The notes: a model not told the origin generated them from the sequence alone. A DNA stretch of 64,000 bases from Montifringilla adamsi (GCA_017590115.1 JAGGNK010011003.1:1272955-1336954), one strand, 5' to 3'; numbered from the stretch's first letter, positions 10,786 to 22,662 are shown. A program made the numbers and translations.

Positions 10786-11760
10786 GAGAGAAAACAAAGA
10801 ACTGGTCAGACCTCCTGGGAAAGAATTGGAAATAACCTTACAATATTATAGTTATGGTGTTAGTTTCCAGGGGTTGCCACACTTGCAGAAAACTGCAGGA
10901 CAGTCTGTGTTTCTCTGTGAACAGCAGGGCCATCTATGGCTTTCTATTTTACAAGGTAGAAACAGGCAAGAAACTTTACAAACTAAGAATTATTAGTTTG
11001 CATCTCCTGAATTTTACAGCTGAACCTTCAGAGCCACCTTTAGAAAAATGAGATAAGTCTAATTTTCTTTTTATAAGGTGGGCTGGCTGCTAAAAAACCC
11101 CACCTTTATAAATACGCCAGGGAAATAAAACATCAATGCAACTGTTCCAATTTATCTCCAGAAGAGCTAAAAACCCAGAATTTCACAGAGGCCATAGGCA
11201 CCTCATGCTTCTCCTTCACATCCAGGTCAGTTGTCCTGCTCTGTTTTCCAAAGGGTGGCAACCTGTCCCAGGGTGGTCCCAAAGCCTTGCACCACGCTGG
11301 CATGAGGTGCTGCCCTGGCACATGGGCCAGGCCCAGGCAGCCAAGCAAGCCCTGGCAGCAGCCCCATGCTCGCCCTCCGGTGCTGGGAGCGGCCCCGGGA
11401 TGGGCACGGGGCTGGCTCTGCACCTGGGATGGGCACAGGGCTGCCTCTGCATCCTGGGATGGGCACGGGGCTGGCTCTGCATCCTGGGATGGGCACAGGG
11501 CTGGCTCTGCCCCCGGGATGGACACGAGGCTGGCTCTGGATCTGCATCCTGGGATGGGCATGGGGTGGGCTCTGCCCCCGGGGTGGGCACTGGGCTGCAG
11601 GCCCTGGCTCTGCCCCCGGGGTGGGCACTGGGCTGCAGGCCCTGGCTCTGCAGCTCACAGCTCAGAGGTGAGGGATGCACTGCACGCTGAGGCATTCACT
11701 GACAGAGGAGTGACCAGGTGAGAGACACTGATGCCATGCAGAACCAGGAGTTGGAGTTAC
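10764..11760 (-). other. EIF4G3 intron between microexon E and exon F
   Basis: This 997-nt intron is dominated in its first part by a G-rich minisatellite of about 30 bp per unit (11397-11652), starting about 110 nt after the microexon donor. The rest carries no recognisable element. Confidence 0.8.
11397..11652. repeat. G-rich minisatellite, about 30-bp unit, roughly 8 copies
   Basis: Units starting GGGATGGGCACGGGGCTGGC begin at 11397, 11426, 11456, 11486, 11515, 11551, 11580 and 11618, with unit lengths of 29-38 bp. The last two units share a 38-bp variant carrying CTGCAGGCCCTGG. Because most units are close to a multiple of three, long frames stay open on both strands; they are repeat artefacts. 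The + strand is rich in runs of three or four G. Confidence 0.92.
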
Positions 11761-11781
11761 CTGTATAGGTCTGAATCCTCC
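11761..11781 (-). CDS. EIF4G3: EIF4G3 21-nt cassette microexon E (GGFRPIQ)
   Basis: This 21-nt, phase 0-0 exon encodes GGFRPIQ, which I remember from EIF4G3 isoforms as RSP-GGFRPIQ-FFQRPQ. The acceptor is ATTGAAG, a poor match with purines next to the AG; the donor is CAG/GTAACT. A pyrimidine-rich tract with TGC triplets sits 10-27 nt upstream, the arrangement expected of neural microexons activated by SRRM4 (nSR100). Inclusion adds seven residues between the MNTQPQTRSP and FFQRPQIQ segments of the disordered N-terminus, upstream of the PABP site. Neural eIF4G microexons have been linked to control of synaptic translation in mice. Exon reality is well supported; the tissue pattern is inferred. 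Confidence 0.88.
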
Positions 11782-11783
11782 CT

Positions 11784-11830
11784 TCAATAACGAAGCAAGA
11801 AAGCAGCAGGAAACAGAAAGAAAGCCAATG
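11784..11830 (-). promoter_or_regulatory. UGC-rich upstream region of microexon E
   Basis: Read on the transcript strand, the 40-50 nt before microexon E are pyrimidine-rich (CTTTCTTTCTG, TTTCC) and contain CTGCTGCTTTCTTGCTTCG just before the acceptor, i.e. three TGC triplets at plus-strand 11794-11807. UGC near a weak acceptor is the known recruitment motif of SRRM4. The binding itself is inference. Confidence 0.5.
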
Positions 11831-13970
11831 GAACAGCTTACAGATCAACAGGAAGGAATAGGATACAACATGCACCCTCCTAAATGCACACAGTTCCAGT
11901 CAGCTTCTGCCCTGCTCTGACTCATCCCTTCCAGAAACAGCCAGGAAAAGACAGAGTGGTACCACGGACTCTGCTGCCAGAATCCCACAGGCTCAGAACT
12001 CTCCTACGAAAGTTTCACATTGAAGTATAAAAGTTAAAAACAAAACAAACAAAAAACCCAATCAAACCATGATTTACTGCATGAAATGTAACACTACAGA
12101 AAGACTTTATGTTTACTCTGTTCCTAAAACATCAAATATTTCTCCTTCTGGTCTCTTTCAGCAGTACAGAGAGAGCAGATAAAGCAGAAACCCTGGCTCC
12201 AATCGTGGATTTCTCTCCTTTTCTGCACCAAGACTGGGAGGGGAAGAAATGCCACATATTTAACTGTTCAGTAAAAAGTAATTATAATAATTAGGCCACC
12301 ACACATCACACTGAATCCTGCTGGCTGCTGTGCAGTGATGTGCTACAGGGAGTAATTGTGCCAGGAGCAGTGAGAAAAGAAGAGAGGGAAATGAAGGGAT
12401 GAGCTGGGATTATCCACCCCAGGTTTGGGAAGGGTGGGAAGGACGGAAGGAAGTTGTGATGTCTCTGTCCTCAACATAACAATGAGCTGAAAATGGCCAT
12501 TCTGGTGCTGCTGAAGACTTCATGACACCTGAGCTGTTCCCCACAGCAAACAATCTCTCCAGGAAAGCCCTGGATGACTCCTTCACATAACCAGACACTG
12601 TTAAGGTGAGCACAGTGATTTTATGTCCAGCCCTGTCAACCTGGATGAAGAACTGTCCCCAGCACGCTGGAAGTGTGACCTGAACCAGGAGAAGAGAACT
12701 GTTTGGGGAGAAAAGTTTGGAAGTGAGGGTGGAGAAAGCAAATGAGAAGAACAGCAGCCTGCCATGGTCCTGCTCTGATAAAACCTCTGTGTGGCTGTGA
12801 GATGTGGGGAGATGCAGGAGTGTGGCATGAAACAAGTACAGGTGCTGAATTTATGGTGAGAATCACCAGAGTTTTTTATTTTTCGATATCCAAAGACACC
12901 ACAAAGTGTACAAGTCTTTTATTTTTTAACTGCAAGTCACTGAGTAATGGTCATTTTTACGCTGTAAGCATGTTGCAGCACATGTGTCACTGAGGGAGGG
13001 TTGGAAAAAATAAGTCCCACAGGTGTGTGTTTATGCAGAGTGAAAAGGGCTGGAGGCAGAAGTGAGACCTCTCTCTATCAACAGCACCTCCATCCACAGA
13101 GGAAAACCCCCACTGCCAGAGATGGGGGCACGCCAGCCATGGAATCTGCTCCTCAGGCTCCTGCTGCACCTCCAGAACCTGCTCACACCAGCTGGGAGCA
13201 CTTGGGGAACACTTCCAGCACTGGGAGCCTCTTGGGCAAGGAATGCTGCTCATTCCCAGAGCCTCCAGCTGGTCCCTGGAGGGTCTGAGGCTCCCCTGCA
13301 GGGACACAGCCCAGGGCTCTTCCACTCCAAACCTCCTGCCTACCCCTCTGCCCTTCCTTGCCATTTTCCCTTTAGTCACTGTTCACATACCCCAACCCTC
13401 CCAAATCCTTTTATTTACCATCATCTTCTTCATTTTCTTCCCCAATCACTCCGTGCCCAGAGTAATAAAATCAATGCTCAACGTGCCACCTAGGAAAAGC
13501 AGAGATCAAGGAGAGCCCCAGCCCCCTGTGATCACCCAGCACTGCTTTTCATGGCTTTGCCACGTGCTCTGTATTGGCAGGCCATGGCTCCCAGTGCCAG
13601 GAGTGCTCCCTCGGACTCCAAAGCTGCACCAAAATAGAAATTTGGGGTAAGAGCCTGAAAACAAACCTATACTAAGCTCAGCCTGGCAAACATATTTTTT
13701 TCCTAGGCTCATGGCTGGATGTTGTGATGGGTCCATGGAGCCCTCTGGGAGGTTTGGAGTGTGGAAGCAAAAGGAAAGTCCAAATTGTCACCCAAGCTCC
13801 GCACTTCACTCAAGCTTCTCGTGCACCTGTTATTAATTTTTAGTCTTTCTGGTGCCACCAGGCACCAGCCTTTGGTGGGATAACCTGAGCCTGGCCTGGG
13901 GGAGGGAGGAGGAGGTGCCTGCATGGGCAGTGCAGTAGGAACTGAGGAGCTGCAGCCCTGAGATGTGAAG

Positions 13971-14272
13971 ATCAGAGAACTGTGGAATTGTTCAGGTTGG
14001 AAAAACCCTCTAAGATCATCGAGTCCATCCCTAACCCATGTTCCCAGGTGCCACATGCACACATTGTTTGAACACTTCCAGTGATGCTGACTCCATCTCC
14101 TCCAGTGCCTGACCACCTCTCCACGAAGAAATTTCCCCAATATTCAAGGCAAACCTCCCCTGGGGCAGCTTGAGGCCATTTCCTCTTGTGCTGTCCCTCC
14201 TCCAGGAGCAGGAGCTGCAGCACAAACCCCCAGTCCTGCTTCCCCAGCACCTCAGTGCAGCTCTTGTGGCTG
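13971..14272 (-). mobile_element. CR1 LINE 3' fragment
   Basis: Reverse-complement tail with GTGGAATTGTTCAGGTTGG, CCAGGTGCCACATGCACACA and GCCTGACCACCTCTCCACGA, extending into a more internal CR1 part (GGAGCAGGAGCTGCAGCACA). About 300 bp, sense to EIF4G3. Confidence 0.88.
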
Positions 14273-17200
14273 GCTCAAGGCAAAGCTTGTTGTCTTCCCC
14301 TCTGACTCCCCCTGTTTTATTATTTACTAAATCATAAAATGAAGGGGAAAAGCCCGTTTTGGTATTTAGATGTGGCAGCTCCTTCACACACTCATGGATG
14401 CAGACAGGGAAGTGATTGCAGCAGTTTTCCATCACTTTCTGACTTGAAATACCCCAAAAAAGCTACAAAATGATCAGCTGGGTCAGTTCAGGGAGCGAAG
14501 TCCCAACCTCTCCAAGTCCCAAAGCTTTTCCACAACAGCACCCAGCCAAGCCCATTCTCCTGCACCAGTTACACACAGAGGAACTCAAGCAACCCCAAGC
14601 TAAAACTGGAATAAATTCCACCAGCAACCTCAAGCGAGGAGCTGAGCCATGAGCAGAAACCCATCTCAAACACAGTTCAAGTCAAAAGGAAATGACCACA
14701 TTTCAATTTGTATTTCTGATTTCTGTTTTTAATCACACCAGCCTCTTCTGAGCACCCATTTCTAAAATAAACCCCACACTCCCCAAGTCACTTCATAAGT
14801 GAAGGGGTTTTAGGCAGATTCAAATGTAACCAAAATTTGCATTTTGGAGCTCAGGTTATAAGAAAACTGCCGCTCTCAATGGTGCTTTGTGAGGATCAGA
14901 AGCAACAAAGTGACTCCAGAGCCTCACTCAGAAAGAAAAAACAGGGAAAATCTGTGCAGGAAGTGGGAAATGGAGCAGCAATTCCAGCAGGGAACAGCTA
15001 CATGTGGCACAGCATTTGGGGAAAAAACACAAGCTGACAGTGTATTCAAAAATACTGCCCAAAACACTTTGTAGGGGCTGTTTTCTGTCTCCTATGAAGT
15101 GAGGTTTTCCTGCAGATTCTCAGTGTGTGATCTTGGAATCAGGGATTACTGATGCACACTTAACTTCCAGTCAGAACTGCTGCAATTATTTCATTTCCCT
15201 TCAGCCACTACTGGTAACACCCTAAATCTCTGCTATTTTCTCTCTCACAGTGGGGTCACACTTCCTTCAGCATTAACTGGCTCCACCAACACCCACTGTC
15301 CAACTCCAGGGCAGGCATTTCCATCCAGGAAAAAACCCTGCTCATAAAGCTGTCATTCAACTCCAGGTGCTTAAATCATGCTCATTTGAGGACCTTAAAG
15401 ATCTAATAATTACAGGCAGTAACAGTGAAGAACAATCCATTATTTGCCTGAAGGAGACCCAGAATCAATACAAGGCACATGTTAATAAAAGCTGGGATGG
15501 ACACAGGGAATTGCAAACCCCATGGTGCTGCTGCTGCCTTCAAAGGGAAGGTGGAGTTGCTGCAGTAAATACTAACCCTGCTGAGGCAAATTTACTTATT
15601 AGCATTTTCTAGCTTACAAATCTGAGTCTCAAAGCTCTCAGCTTGTGTTACACAGTTTAACCAAGTCTAAAAACTCTCCTGTGAGGATAATTACTTATGT
15701 TGGTCTCGAGCACCCTGTGAGTGCTGGGTTTAGGATGAACTTGTCCCCACAGCTGTGACCTTCCTGCATGTGGCAGGGGCCAAAATCCCTGTCTGCACCC
15801 CCAGTCCACACCATGTGGGTTTTGGGTTAAAGGAAGCAAACAGCTCATCCACAGCCCAGGTGTCCCTGTGCCTGTCCTGGCGCAGCACATGACAGATGTA
15901 ACTGGGAATAAAGCCTGGAATATTCTCCTAATGGTGACAGCTTCTCACAGATGATTATAAGCAGATTCAAATGTAGCAGAGACAAAAATCTAACTGTGAT
16001 AAAATCAGGAAAACACTTGGAATTTACAAGCACAGTAAGGGCAGGGCTGTAACTGGGTCCAAAGGAAAGTTTTGGATCCCATTCTGACTGACTGGTGGCC
16101 AAGTCCCACCAGTAAAGCCCCAGTCACGGGAATATTTCCTCCAAGGCTGTGCTGCCTCAACACTCATGGGCCAAAACCTGCTTAAAGAAAACTCAGTAAA
16201 TTTTAGGAGAACATGAAATGGCTCCCAGTGAATACATCCCTTAGGAATGACCCTGAAGGAGCTAAGGAGCTGCAGAGCAGTAATGCACTCTCTGTGTTGT
16301 GCAGTATAAACACCGACCTGAAGTTAAGGTCAACAACAAAAACATCTAAACAAGATCCTGATGCTCCCATCGTTGCCCAGGCTGCCCCTGAAGTCATCCT
16401 GCAAACATTCCTCTGCCCCTGCCTGTCCAGCCATGCACAGAAATCACTGTCCCAAAGGTCCCATGCCACCTTTGCCTTTGAGCCAACAGCTGTATGTGGC
16501 TCATTCTACTTCTCAAAATCCTTTTTCTGCCCTGCTCTGGAAGGCTCCAGCTTCCCTGCTGCTCCCTGAGCTGGAAGAAACAAGGATGATGGGGATTTTG
16601 GGGGCTGTGCCCACCTAACACTTACCTGCTCTCCCCACACTGCTCATCCCAGTGTTCAGCTGCTCAGGAACATGAGTGAAGTGAGAACAAAGTAATTCCC
16701 TGGAACAAATCTTCCATGCCTCAAGCCCCTGTCCTGACACCACAGGATTAATGGGATTTTTTTTCCTATTAACTTGTGGAAACAACCTGTCTCTTCCAAG
16801 CCAAGAGAGTTCTGGGAGAGATTCCCTGCCTTGTCCTGCCTCTCCTCTTTCCCACCAGCAGTGCCACCTCTGTTCCCTCAAAACCTACAAGAAGCATCAA
16901 AAACAGTTCCCAAGGATAAGAGTTTTGGCAAAGAGGAGTGTAGGAGCTGAAGAAAAGACAATTCCAAACACCCTGACTAGGACAGACAAGCCTGTGCCTC
17001 TGTCCTGACATTGGAGAAGTCCCAGTTCTGCCACCCCTGAGTTCCATGAGCCACAGCTATTCCTAGTTCTCCTTCTTAATAATGAAGTGGTTCCTCACAA
17101 AGTCCAAGTCATGCAACAGGAACACGAAAAGTTTCCTACACGTCTGGCTTTTGTGGGCTAAGTGAAAAGGACACCAAGCAATGCAATGGTGACAGATAAC

Positions 17201-17609
17201 CAGGGGTATCACACAACAAAGGCAGGACCTGGGAAGTTGTTTGCTTTGCTCTGAGCTGGAAAAGCAGGATTTCCTCAGGTGACATCTTCAGGAAACTGAA
17301 ACCACTGACTCGTCTGGGGAATACTCAGAACAAGTTTCTAGTGATGTGAGAAGGCAAGGGAACCCCACACATCCCTGGCAATGACTCCCAGAGGTTCTCC
17401 TCCCCTGGGGGCGTGGGTGGTTAATGGGAGCAGTGATCCCGGGTGAGGTCAGTGTCACTCAGGGTGCAGGCAGCTGTTAGCAGGGTTATGCACGTGCCAG
17501 GAGCTACTGCAGGGCTGCTTTCCTCCACTCGAGTTAGTGGGTGAGTCACCTCCACCCCCACCCCCCAGCCAATTAGTGCAGGGTGATAACGAAGGGGCAG
17601 GTACTGTAC

Positions 17610-17642
17610 CTGGTGATGGGCAGGTCGAGGCCCCGCTGCAAA
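17610..17642 (-). CDS. EIF4G3: EIF4G3 33-nt cassette microexon D (FAAGPRPAHHQ)
   Basis: This 33-nt, phase 0-0 exon encodes FAAGPRPAHHQ. It is preceded by a strong pyrimidine tract ending CCTTTCCTCAG and followed by a weaker donor, CAG/GTACAG. Being 11 codons long, it can be inserted between TRSP (exon C) and GGFRPIQ or FFQRPQ without a frame change. I recall EIF4G3 isoforms reading RSP-FAAGPRP...HHQ-GGFRPIQ-FFQ, which supports a genuine exon and not chance. Neural microexons in eIF4G1 and eIF4G3 have been described in mammals; which of the two here is the neural one I cannot say. The short length and weak donor suggest a cassette that needs a splicing activator. Confidence 0.85.
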
Positions 17643-19880
17643 CTGAGGAAAGGCGGGAGAAACAAACACAAAAGGAAAGGCACAAAGAGTCAGAAACACC
17701 ACAACGAACCAAAATGTCACACTCTATGCAAAATAAACCCACAGAAAATAAAATAACAATGACACAGTCAAAAGCTTTGCTGCAGGACAGTGACACACAG
17801 GGACTGAGGTGTCACGATGGACATCGCTACGGGCACTGTGCTGGGAGCTGGGACAAACAGCCAACGCTGCCCGGGATCCTAAAGGCACTCAGGGAGGCAG
17901 GCATTCCTTATCCTGCCTGGGAAGAACACACAAAACCAAAAAACCAACTGAAAACGAGCAGCAGTGGAGATTCTGGAGCTGTTGGAGGTCAATGGTTAGA
18001 GCAGCTGGGCCGGAGCCGCTGCAGGGCTTTGGGGGAGCAGAGGATGGAGACCCACGGCTGGGAAGAGCCAGGGAGGCACAGGGACATCCCTGCGAGGCAA
18101 AGAGCAGCCACTCCTGGCACGTCCACCCCTGCTGCTGCACTTCCAGCTGTGCTCCTCCCCTGGGGTCGCAGCAAAGCCCCTGTAAGGAGTGGATGTGTCA
18201 CCCTGCCTGAAAGCCGAGGCCCAGCTGATCCCTGAAGGCAGCAGCGGTGCAGCCGGGATGGAGAACAGGAGCTCCTGGGTCCCAGCCCTGAGTTCAGGCC
18301 ACTGAATCATCTCCCACTCACTTGGGCCACACACAAAGGAAAATAACCCCAATTTAACATGCTCAGTTGACATTAAAAGCATTTCCCAATAAGGAACTGA
18401 TTGTTAAAATAGAAATAAAAATGAATGCAAGAAATGGAAAATATAAATAAAGATGACAAGGTACCCACTTCCAGAGCTGAGTTAGGTGTTGAAACCCATA
18501 ATTCTCAGTGTAACAAGCAGAACTCCACAATGAGAGCAGAGAATTCTACTGATAAGAACTCCAATAATTAACTGCAGTGACCACAACTACATCCAAAGTG
18601 GATTTTAGCCACCATGTGCCTCTGCTGTGATGGCTCAGCACAGCCACCTCTGCTCACTCAGGGGCTCATTGTGGTTTACTTTCTGCCTCACAACAGTGAT
18701 CAAAACTGGGTACTAATTAGTGACTTTCTTAATAAGTTTATTTTCTATAAGGAAAAGTGGGCCCGGGTTCACTTGCAGCCCTTACAGCTCCTCTAATGCC
18801 ATCAAACATGAAGCAAAGCATAAATATTCACTGGTCAATTTGATCTTTTCCTTTATAAACACTTAAATTGCCCAGATTTAAAGATTTCCAAGAACTACTC
18901 TGCTAATCCTGGTGTTTATATACTCCTTCTACCTTCACCTCATGGTGGCACTTGGTGACACTTGGATGAAAGTCATAAAAACCTTCAGAAATGAGTAAAT
19001 ATGGATGCACAGACTGTTCCTGGGACAAGAGTTTATAAAGAATGACCTGCACTGGTTCACCAAATAGTTTTCCCTGGAAAATTTTCCCTAAGCCTTACAA
19101 TGAGGAAAGTAAAAAAGCAAAGCATGGTCACCTTTTGAAACTAAAAAGCTGTCATTTCTATTTTAATAAAACAGAACGACTCAGAGCCTCTCAGCATTCT
19201 CCCAGTGGTTCTGTGGATGAGGAGAAACAGGTACCTGGATGAGTCTCTGGAGAAAAAAGCACTTCAAGTCCTTATTTTCCCAAAGAAATTTCCCCTAAAC
19301 CAGCTTGAATATCTTGTGTTTGGGAAAAGGGACTAAAGGTACTCTGGAAGGGCTGAGCCTTTCCAAGGGGCTGCATGTTCTGTGCTAGACACCAATGAAA
19401 GAAAACAGCCAAAAAGAGAATGTTGAGATGCAGAAACCTGTACTGCTTCACTTCAGGGCCAAGGCACCTCTCTCATTCCTGTTGCACAGAAAAGATTTGT
19501 TCTCACTGCACCTAACACAAGAGCTGGAAGTTTATATCTGAAGAAGCCAAAGTTTGTTCCATGGTGGAAAGTAATGTGTGTTACAAGAAATAAAATAAAA
19601 GCCCCAAGTTACTGAAAAATGCCCTCATCTATTTTGCACTGGTCACCACTGGCTCTTGATTTTTAAATTTTTAAAAAATAATTCTGTTTGATAGGAATTA
19701 TTCCTGTTAATAGCTGTAAGCAACAGAACAAACTGTAGTAGTCACTGCTCACTTAAAATAGACACTTTGGGTTGTTTTTTCTCTGTTTGATGAAGACAGT
19801 AGATAGGAAAACCTTAGAAATCCTGGGTCCAACCTTCTTGCCCCATCTCCCTCTCCCTACGGTCCTGCCCACTGCTCCAT

Positions 19881-20223
19881 GGACACAGGAATGTTCTCTC
19901 CCTGCAGATGTTGGGCTGGCACATCTCACCCCTCCTGGATTGCTCCAGCACCCTCTCTGGAGTATCTTTTTTGGGCAGAAGTCCTAAAATTGGACACTTT
20001 GCGTTGAGATGGGGCTGGCATGGCCAAGAGCTAATGGGGAACTTTCAGCAGTGCTGAAGGACCCAGGACACAGGAATGTTCTCTCCCTGCAGATGTTGGG
20101 CTGGCACATCTCACCCCTCCTGGATTGCTCCAGCACCCTCTCTGGAGTACCTTTTTTGGGCAGAAGTCCTAAAATTGGACACTTTGTGTTGAGATGGGGT
20201 CCTTCAGCAGTGCTGAAGGACCC
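19881..20223. repeat. Tandem duplication, 185-bp unit, two copies
   Basis: GGACACAGGAATGTTCTCTC starts at 19881 and again at 20066. The copies are nearly identical through TAAAATTGGACACTTTG and GTTGAGATGGGG; the second lacks about 30 bp before the shared tail CAGCAGTGCTGAAGGACCC. Only scattered single-base differences separate them (for example GTATCTTTT and GTACCTTTT), suggesting a recent event. Confidence 0.93.
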
Positions 20224-21052
20224 GGATTTTGTTTTCCTTCCTCAGCTGGAGCTTTGCAATTCCCGCTGTGGGAGCGATGCTAACGGGGAGCACACACGGA
20301 TTGCAAAGGCAGCTGTCCTGGGGGAGCAGAAACGCCTGAGCTCTGCACTCCCAAAGGCCTTGGATGCAGAGCAGGATGCAGGAAGCTCTGGCTCAAGGGA
20401 GGGGCTGGATCAGCCCTGCCTGCCCACGTCAGCCGTGCCAGAGCACGACAGAAACCCAGGGATGGCACAGCCACCCTGCCACCCTCCTCTCCCCTCCTCA
20501 CCCTCCCCTCACCACCAAATGGGACGGTTAAAAAATAAACTGAAAAAATAATAATTAAATTACAAATAAATAAATCAAGCGAAGAACAAATGCAGGATCA
20601 GCTCAGGCCTGGGCTAGTCTTGCATTTGCTTTGGGGTGGGAGGTGGAATGAGATGTGATGGGTGGGAGCAGCTTTTAGTCATGGGGTGAGATGGGCACTA
20701 GCAGAGCACATGGCAAATCCTGCACACAGGAGAGCTCAGAACAATACAAACAAGGCTGACAGGTGCAGAAAAATTCTTCCTTGGGACCTCCTCAGTTATG
20801 GGGCCAAAACCCTAAAAATTTGACATTTATTGTCCAAATTTCCTGCAGATTCTCTCTCTGCTGAGTGACAAAGCCCAGGGGGCCTTGGTCTCTGTCCTAC
20901 CCCAGGTCAGACCCCCCAGCTGTAATTCAGCTTTGGGCCCTTGTGGCACCACCTCACCTGGCAGAGGCTGCCACGGCAGCTCGTGCTTTCAGCAAAGAAG
21001 CAAAACCAGTGCATTTCTGTAGCCAACAAAAAAAGGATGTGGTAAAAAATAA

Positions 21053-21069
21053 AAATATATATATATAAT
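21053..21069. repeat. Short AT microsatellite
   Basis: About seven AT dinucleotides within an A-rich stretch. Confidence 0.7.
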
Positions 21070-22215
21070 AAAGAAAGGAAGAAGAAATAAAAACGGTGCC
21101 ATGGGCACAAGTGCCTGCAAGAAGGAGTACAGTTTGTTATATTGCTTACAATGCAGTATTTTATCCAGCCTCTTCCAGCCAGGGACCTGTAAACCGGACT
21201 CTGTTCCAAAACCTTCCTCCTCTTCCAGTTTTCTGTGCAATGTATTGGCACTGTTCTGCTGGGCTGTCAAAAAAACTGGTTTAGAGATGCAGCTCTTCAG
21301 TCAAGTTTTTGCTCCAGTTCTAACCATAGCAGCTTAGTTGTGCTTTGCAACAATTAAAGAGAAAGATGATTATACTTACTGAGGGAAGAGCCTTAGCAGC
21401 AGTGTCCTGCATTACTGATCAGAATGGGGCACTAAGGACAAACTCCCAGCTGTCCACATCAAAGAACTTCCAAGTCAGCATTACCTGGCTCCTTCATCAG
21501 CAGAGGCTGAGGGGTCTCAGAACAAACCCTGCCATGTCCTGGAGGGGAAACCTCCAGAGCTGGGCAAGTGCCCCAGTGATGGTGCAGGTTTGGGGATCCT
21601 TGCCCTGGGTTTATCTGCACTTATACCTGTTTTGTGGACAGGCTCCTCTGTCTCAGAGGCTTCAGTTTGCTCCAGGAGCTTTCACCTTACCCTAAAGAGA
21701 GAAGAGTGCTGGGAAGGCACCAGAGGGTTATGGGCAACCTGAAGGTGTCCTGACACAGAGGGGCGGGAGGTGCAGGATTGCTGCTCCCTCGGCTGATGGA
21801 GCCCTGAGATGTGGTGATGGGAAGCCACCATGCCTCCAGAAGCTGGGCAAAGCCTCTGATGCCCTAGGAGGGTCTTCTGACATCATGTGGACCTGTGCTA
21901 CAAGCAGAGAATCCCCAGAAAGTACCTGGTATGGGGAACTGAAGTCCTACAACAGCAGAGCAGTATCACAATAAACATCCATCCCAAAAAAACAGACTGT
22001 GAAGGATGATCAAACCTGAAGCTGGATGAAAAAGGGGCTCAGCACAAAAAGATCTGAGTACACAGAAGCTCTAGGTCACATGTGAGCACCTCCAGGGTTA
22101 GAATTGATCGGTGGCACTGATTTGGGAGCAAAGCCCAGAGGCCACTGGAAAGCGAGTGCTGCTGCAGAGAACTGCTTGTGTTTGATCTTTGGTCTATCCC
22201 TGCACAAAACACACT

Positions 22216-22262
22216 CTTAAAGAAAAAATAAAAAGGAAAAAAAAAAAGAAGAAAAGAGAAAG
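22216..22262. repeat. A/G-rich low-complexity tract
   Basis: An almost pure purine run including A11. On the transcript strand it is a T/C-rich tract within the intron before microexon D. Confidence 0.7.
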
Positions 22263-22566
22263 ATTCTGGCAATGAACCTGAATTCTATAATGAAGTGAAC
22301 CTGAAAGCAACTAGGCTAAAAATAAATAGTGTTATTTGAAGGTAGATGAGAATCCCTCCATCGCTTCTTTAGGAACTTCAGAAGGAAAATTATCCTACCA
22401 GGATAGTGTCTGAAAAACTCAATCAAGGTTTGCCATTCAGGGTGTGCTTCCAGGTCAGTAAAATGGGCTTTGCAGAGAACCAGCCCCGTGCTACAGACAC
22501 ACATAGACAGAGAAACACACGAGTGAGGAGGAGAGAGCAGAAGGTGAGGCAGCGCGGGCTCCTTAC

Positions 22567-22662
22567 CGGCGAGCGGGTCTGAGGCTGCGTGTTCATTGTT
22601 TGAGGGGCTTGAGGGTACACCAGCGTGGTGGGAGCTGCATTCTGTCCTGAGGGATAAGGAGC
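22567..22662 (-). CDS. EIF4G3: EIF4G3 exon C, contains the short-isoform start codon
   Basis: This 96-nt, phase 0-0 exon has 32 codons: APYPSGQNAAPTTLVYPQAP, then QTMNTQPQTRSP. Acceptor CTTGTTCCCTGGCAG; donor GTAAGG. The internal MNTQPQTRSP matches the start (MNSQPQTRSP) of the commonly cited shorter human eIF4GII as I remember it, so the exon is entirely coding in long isoforms and partly 5' UTR in short ones. It ends in phase 0, so it can splice to either microexon or directly to exon F without changing frame. This is the branching point of N-terminal diversity in the window. Identification rests on direct protein similarity and exact splice boundaries. Confidence 0.94.
22594..22596 (-). 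promoter_or_regulatory. EIF4G3: Internal ATG, probable start of the short EIF4G3 isoform
   Basis: The codon begins the peptide MNTQPQTRSP. Its context is CAAACA before and A after the ATG, so the key -3 purine is present while +4 is A rather than G. The shorter human eIF4GII is generally numbered from this methionine, as I recall. In a transcript containing exons A and B it is simply an internal methionine. Confidence 0.6.

Larger units (their letters stand above)
11782..17609 (-). other. EIF4G3 intron between microexons D and E
   Basis: This 5.8-kb intron holds one CR1 fragment (13971-14272). Longer open frames, for example around 13062-13650, show no family similarity and are probably chance. 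Confidence 0.75.
17643..22566 (-). other. EIF4G3 intron between exon C and microexon D
   Basis: This 4.9-kb intron contains a 185-bp tandem duplication (19881-20223), an AT microsatellite near 21053 and an A/G-rich tract near 22216. The + strand frame of 232 codons at 17537-18235 overlaps the microexon and is treated as chance. Confidence 0.75.

Noticed and set aside
11136..11721. Several 100-184 codon frames on both strands
   Set aside because: They are products of the G-rich minisatellite, whose unit length is close to a multiple of three.
17537..18235. 232-codon + strand frame, the longest in the window
   Set aside because: It overlaps the minus-strand microexon, has no recognisable domain, is rich in residues expected from GC-rich intron, and lacks any promoter or splice context.
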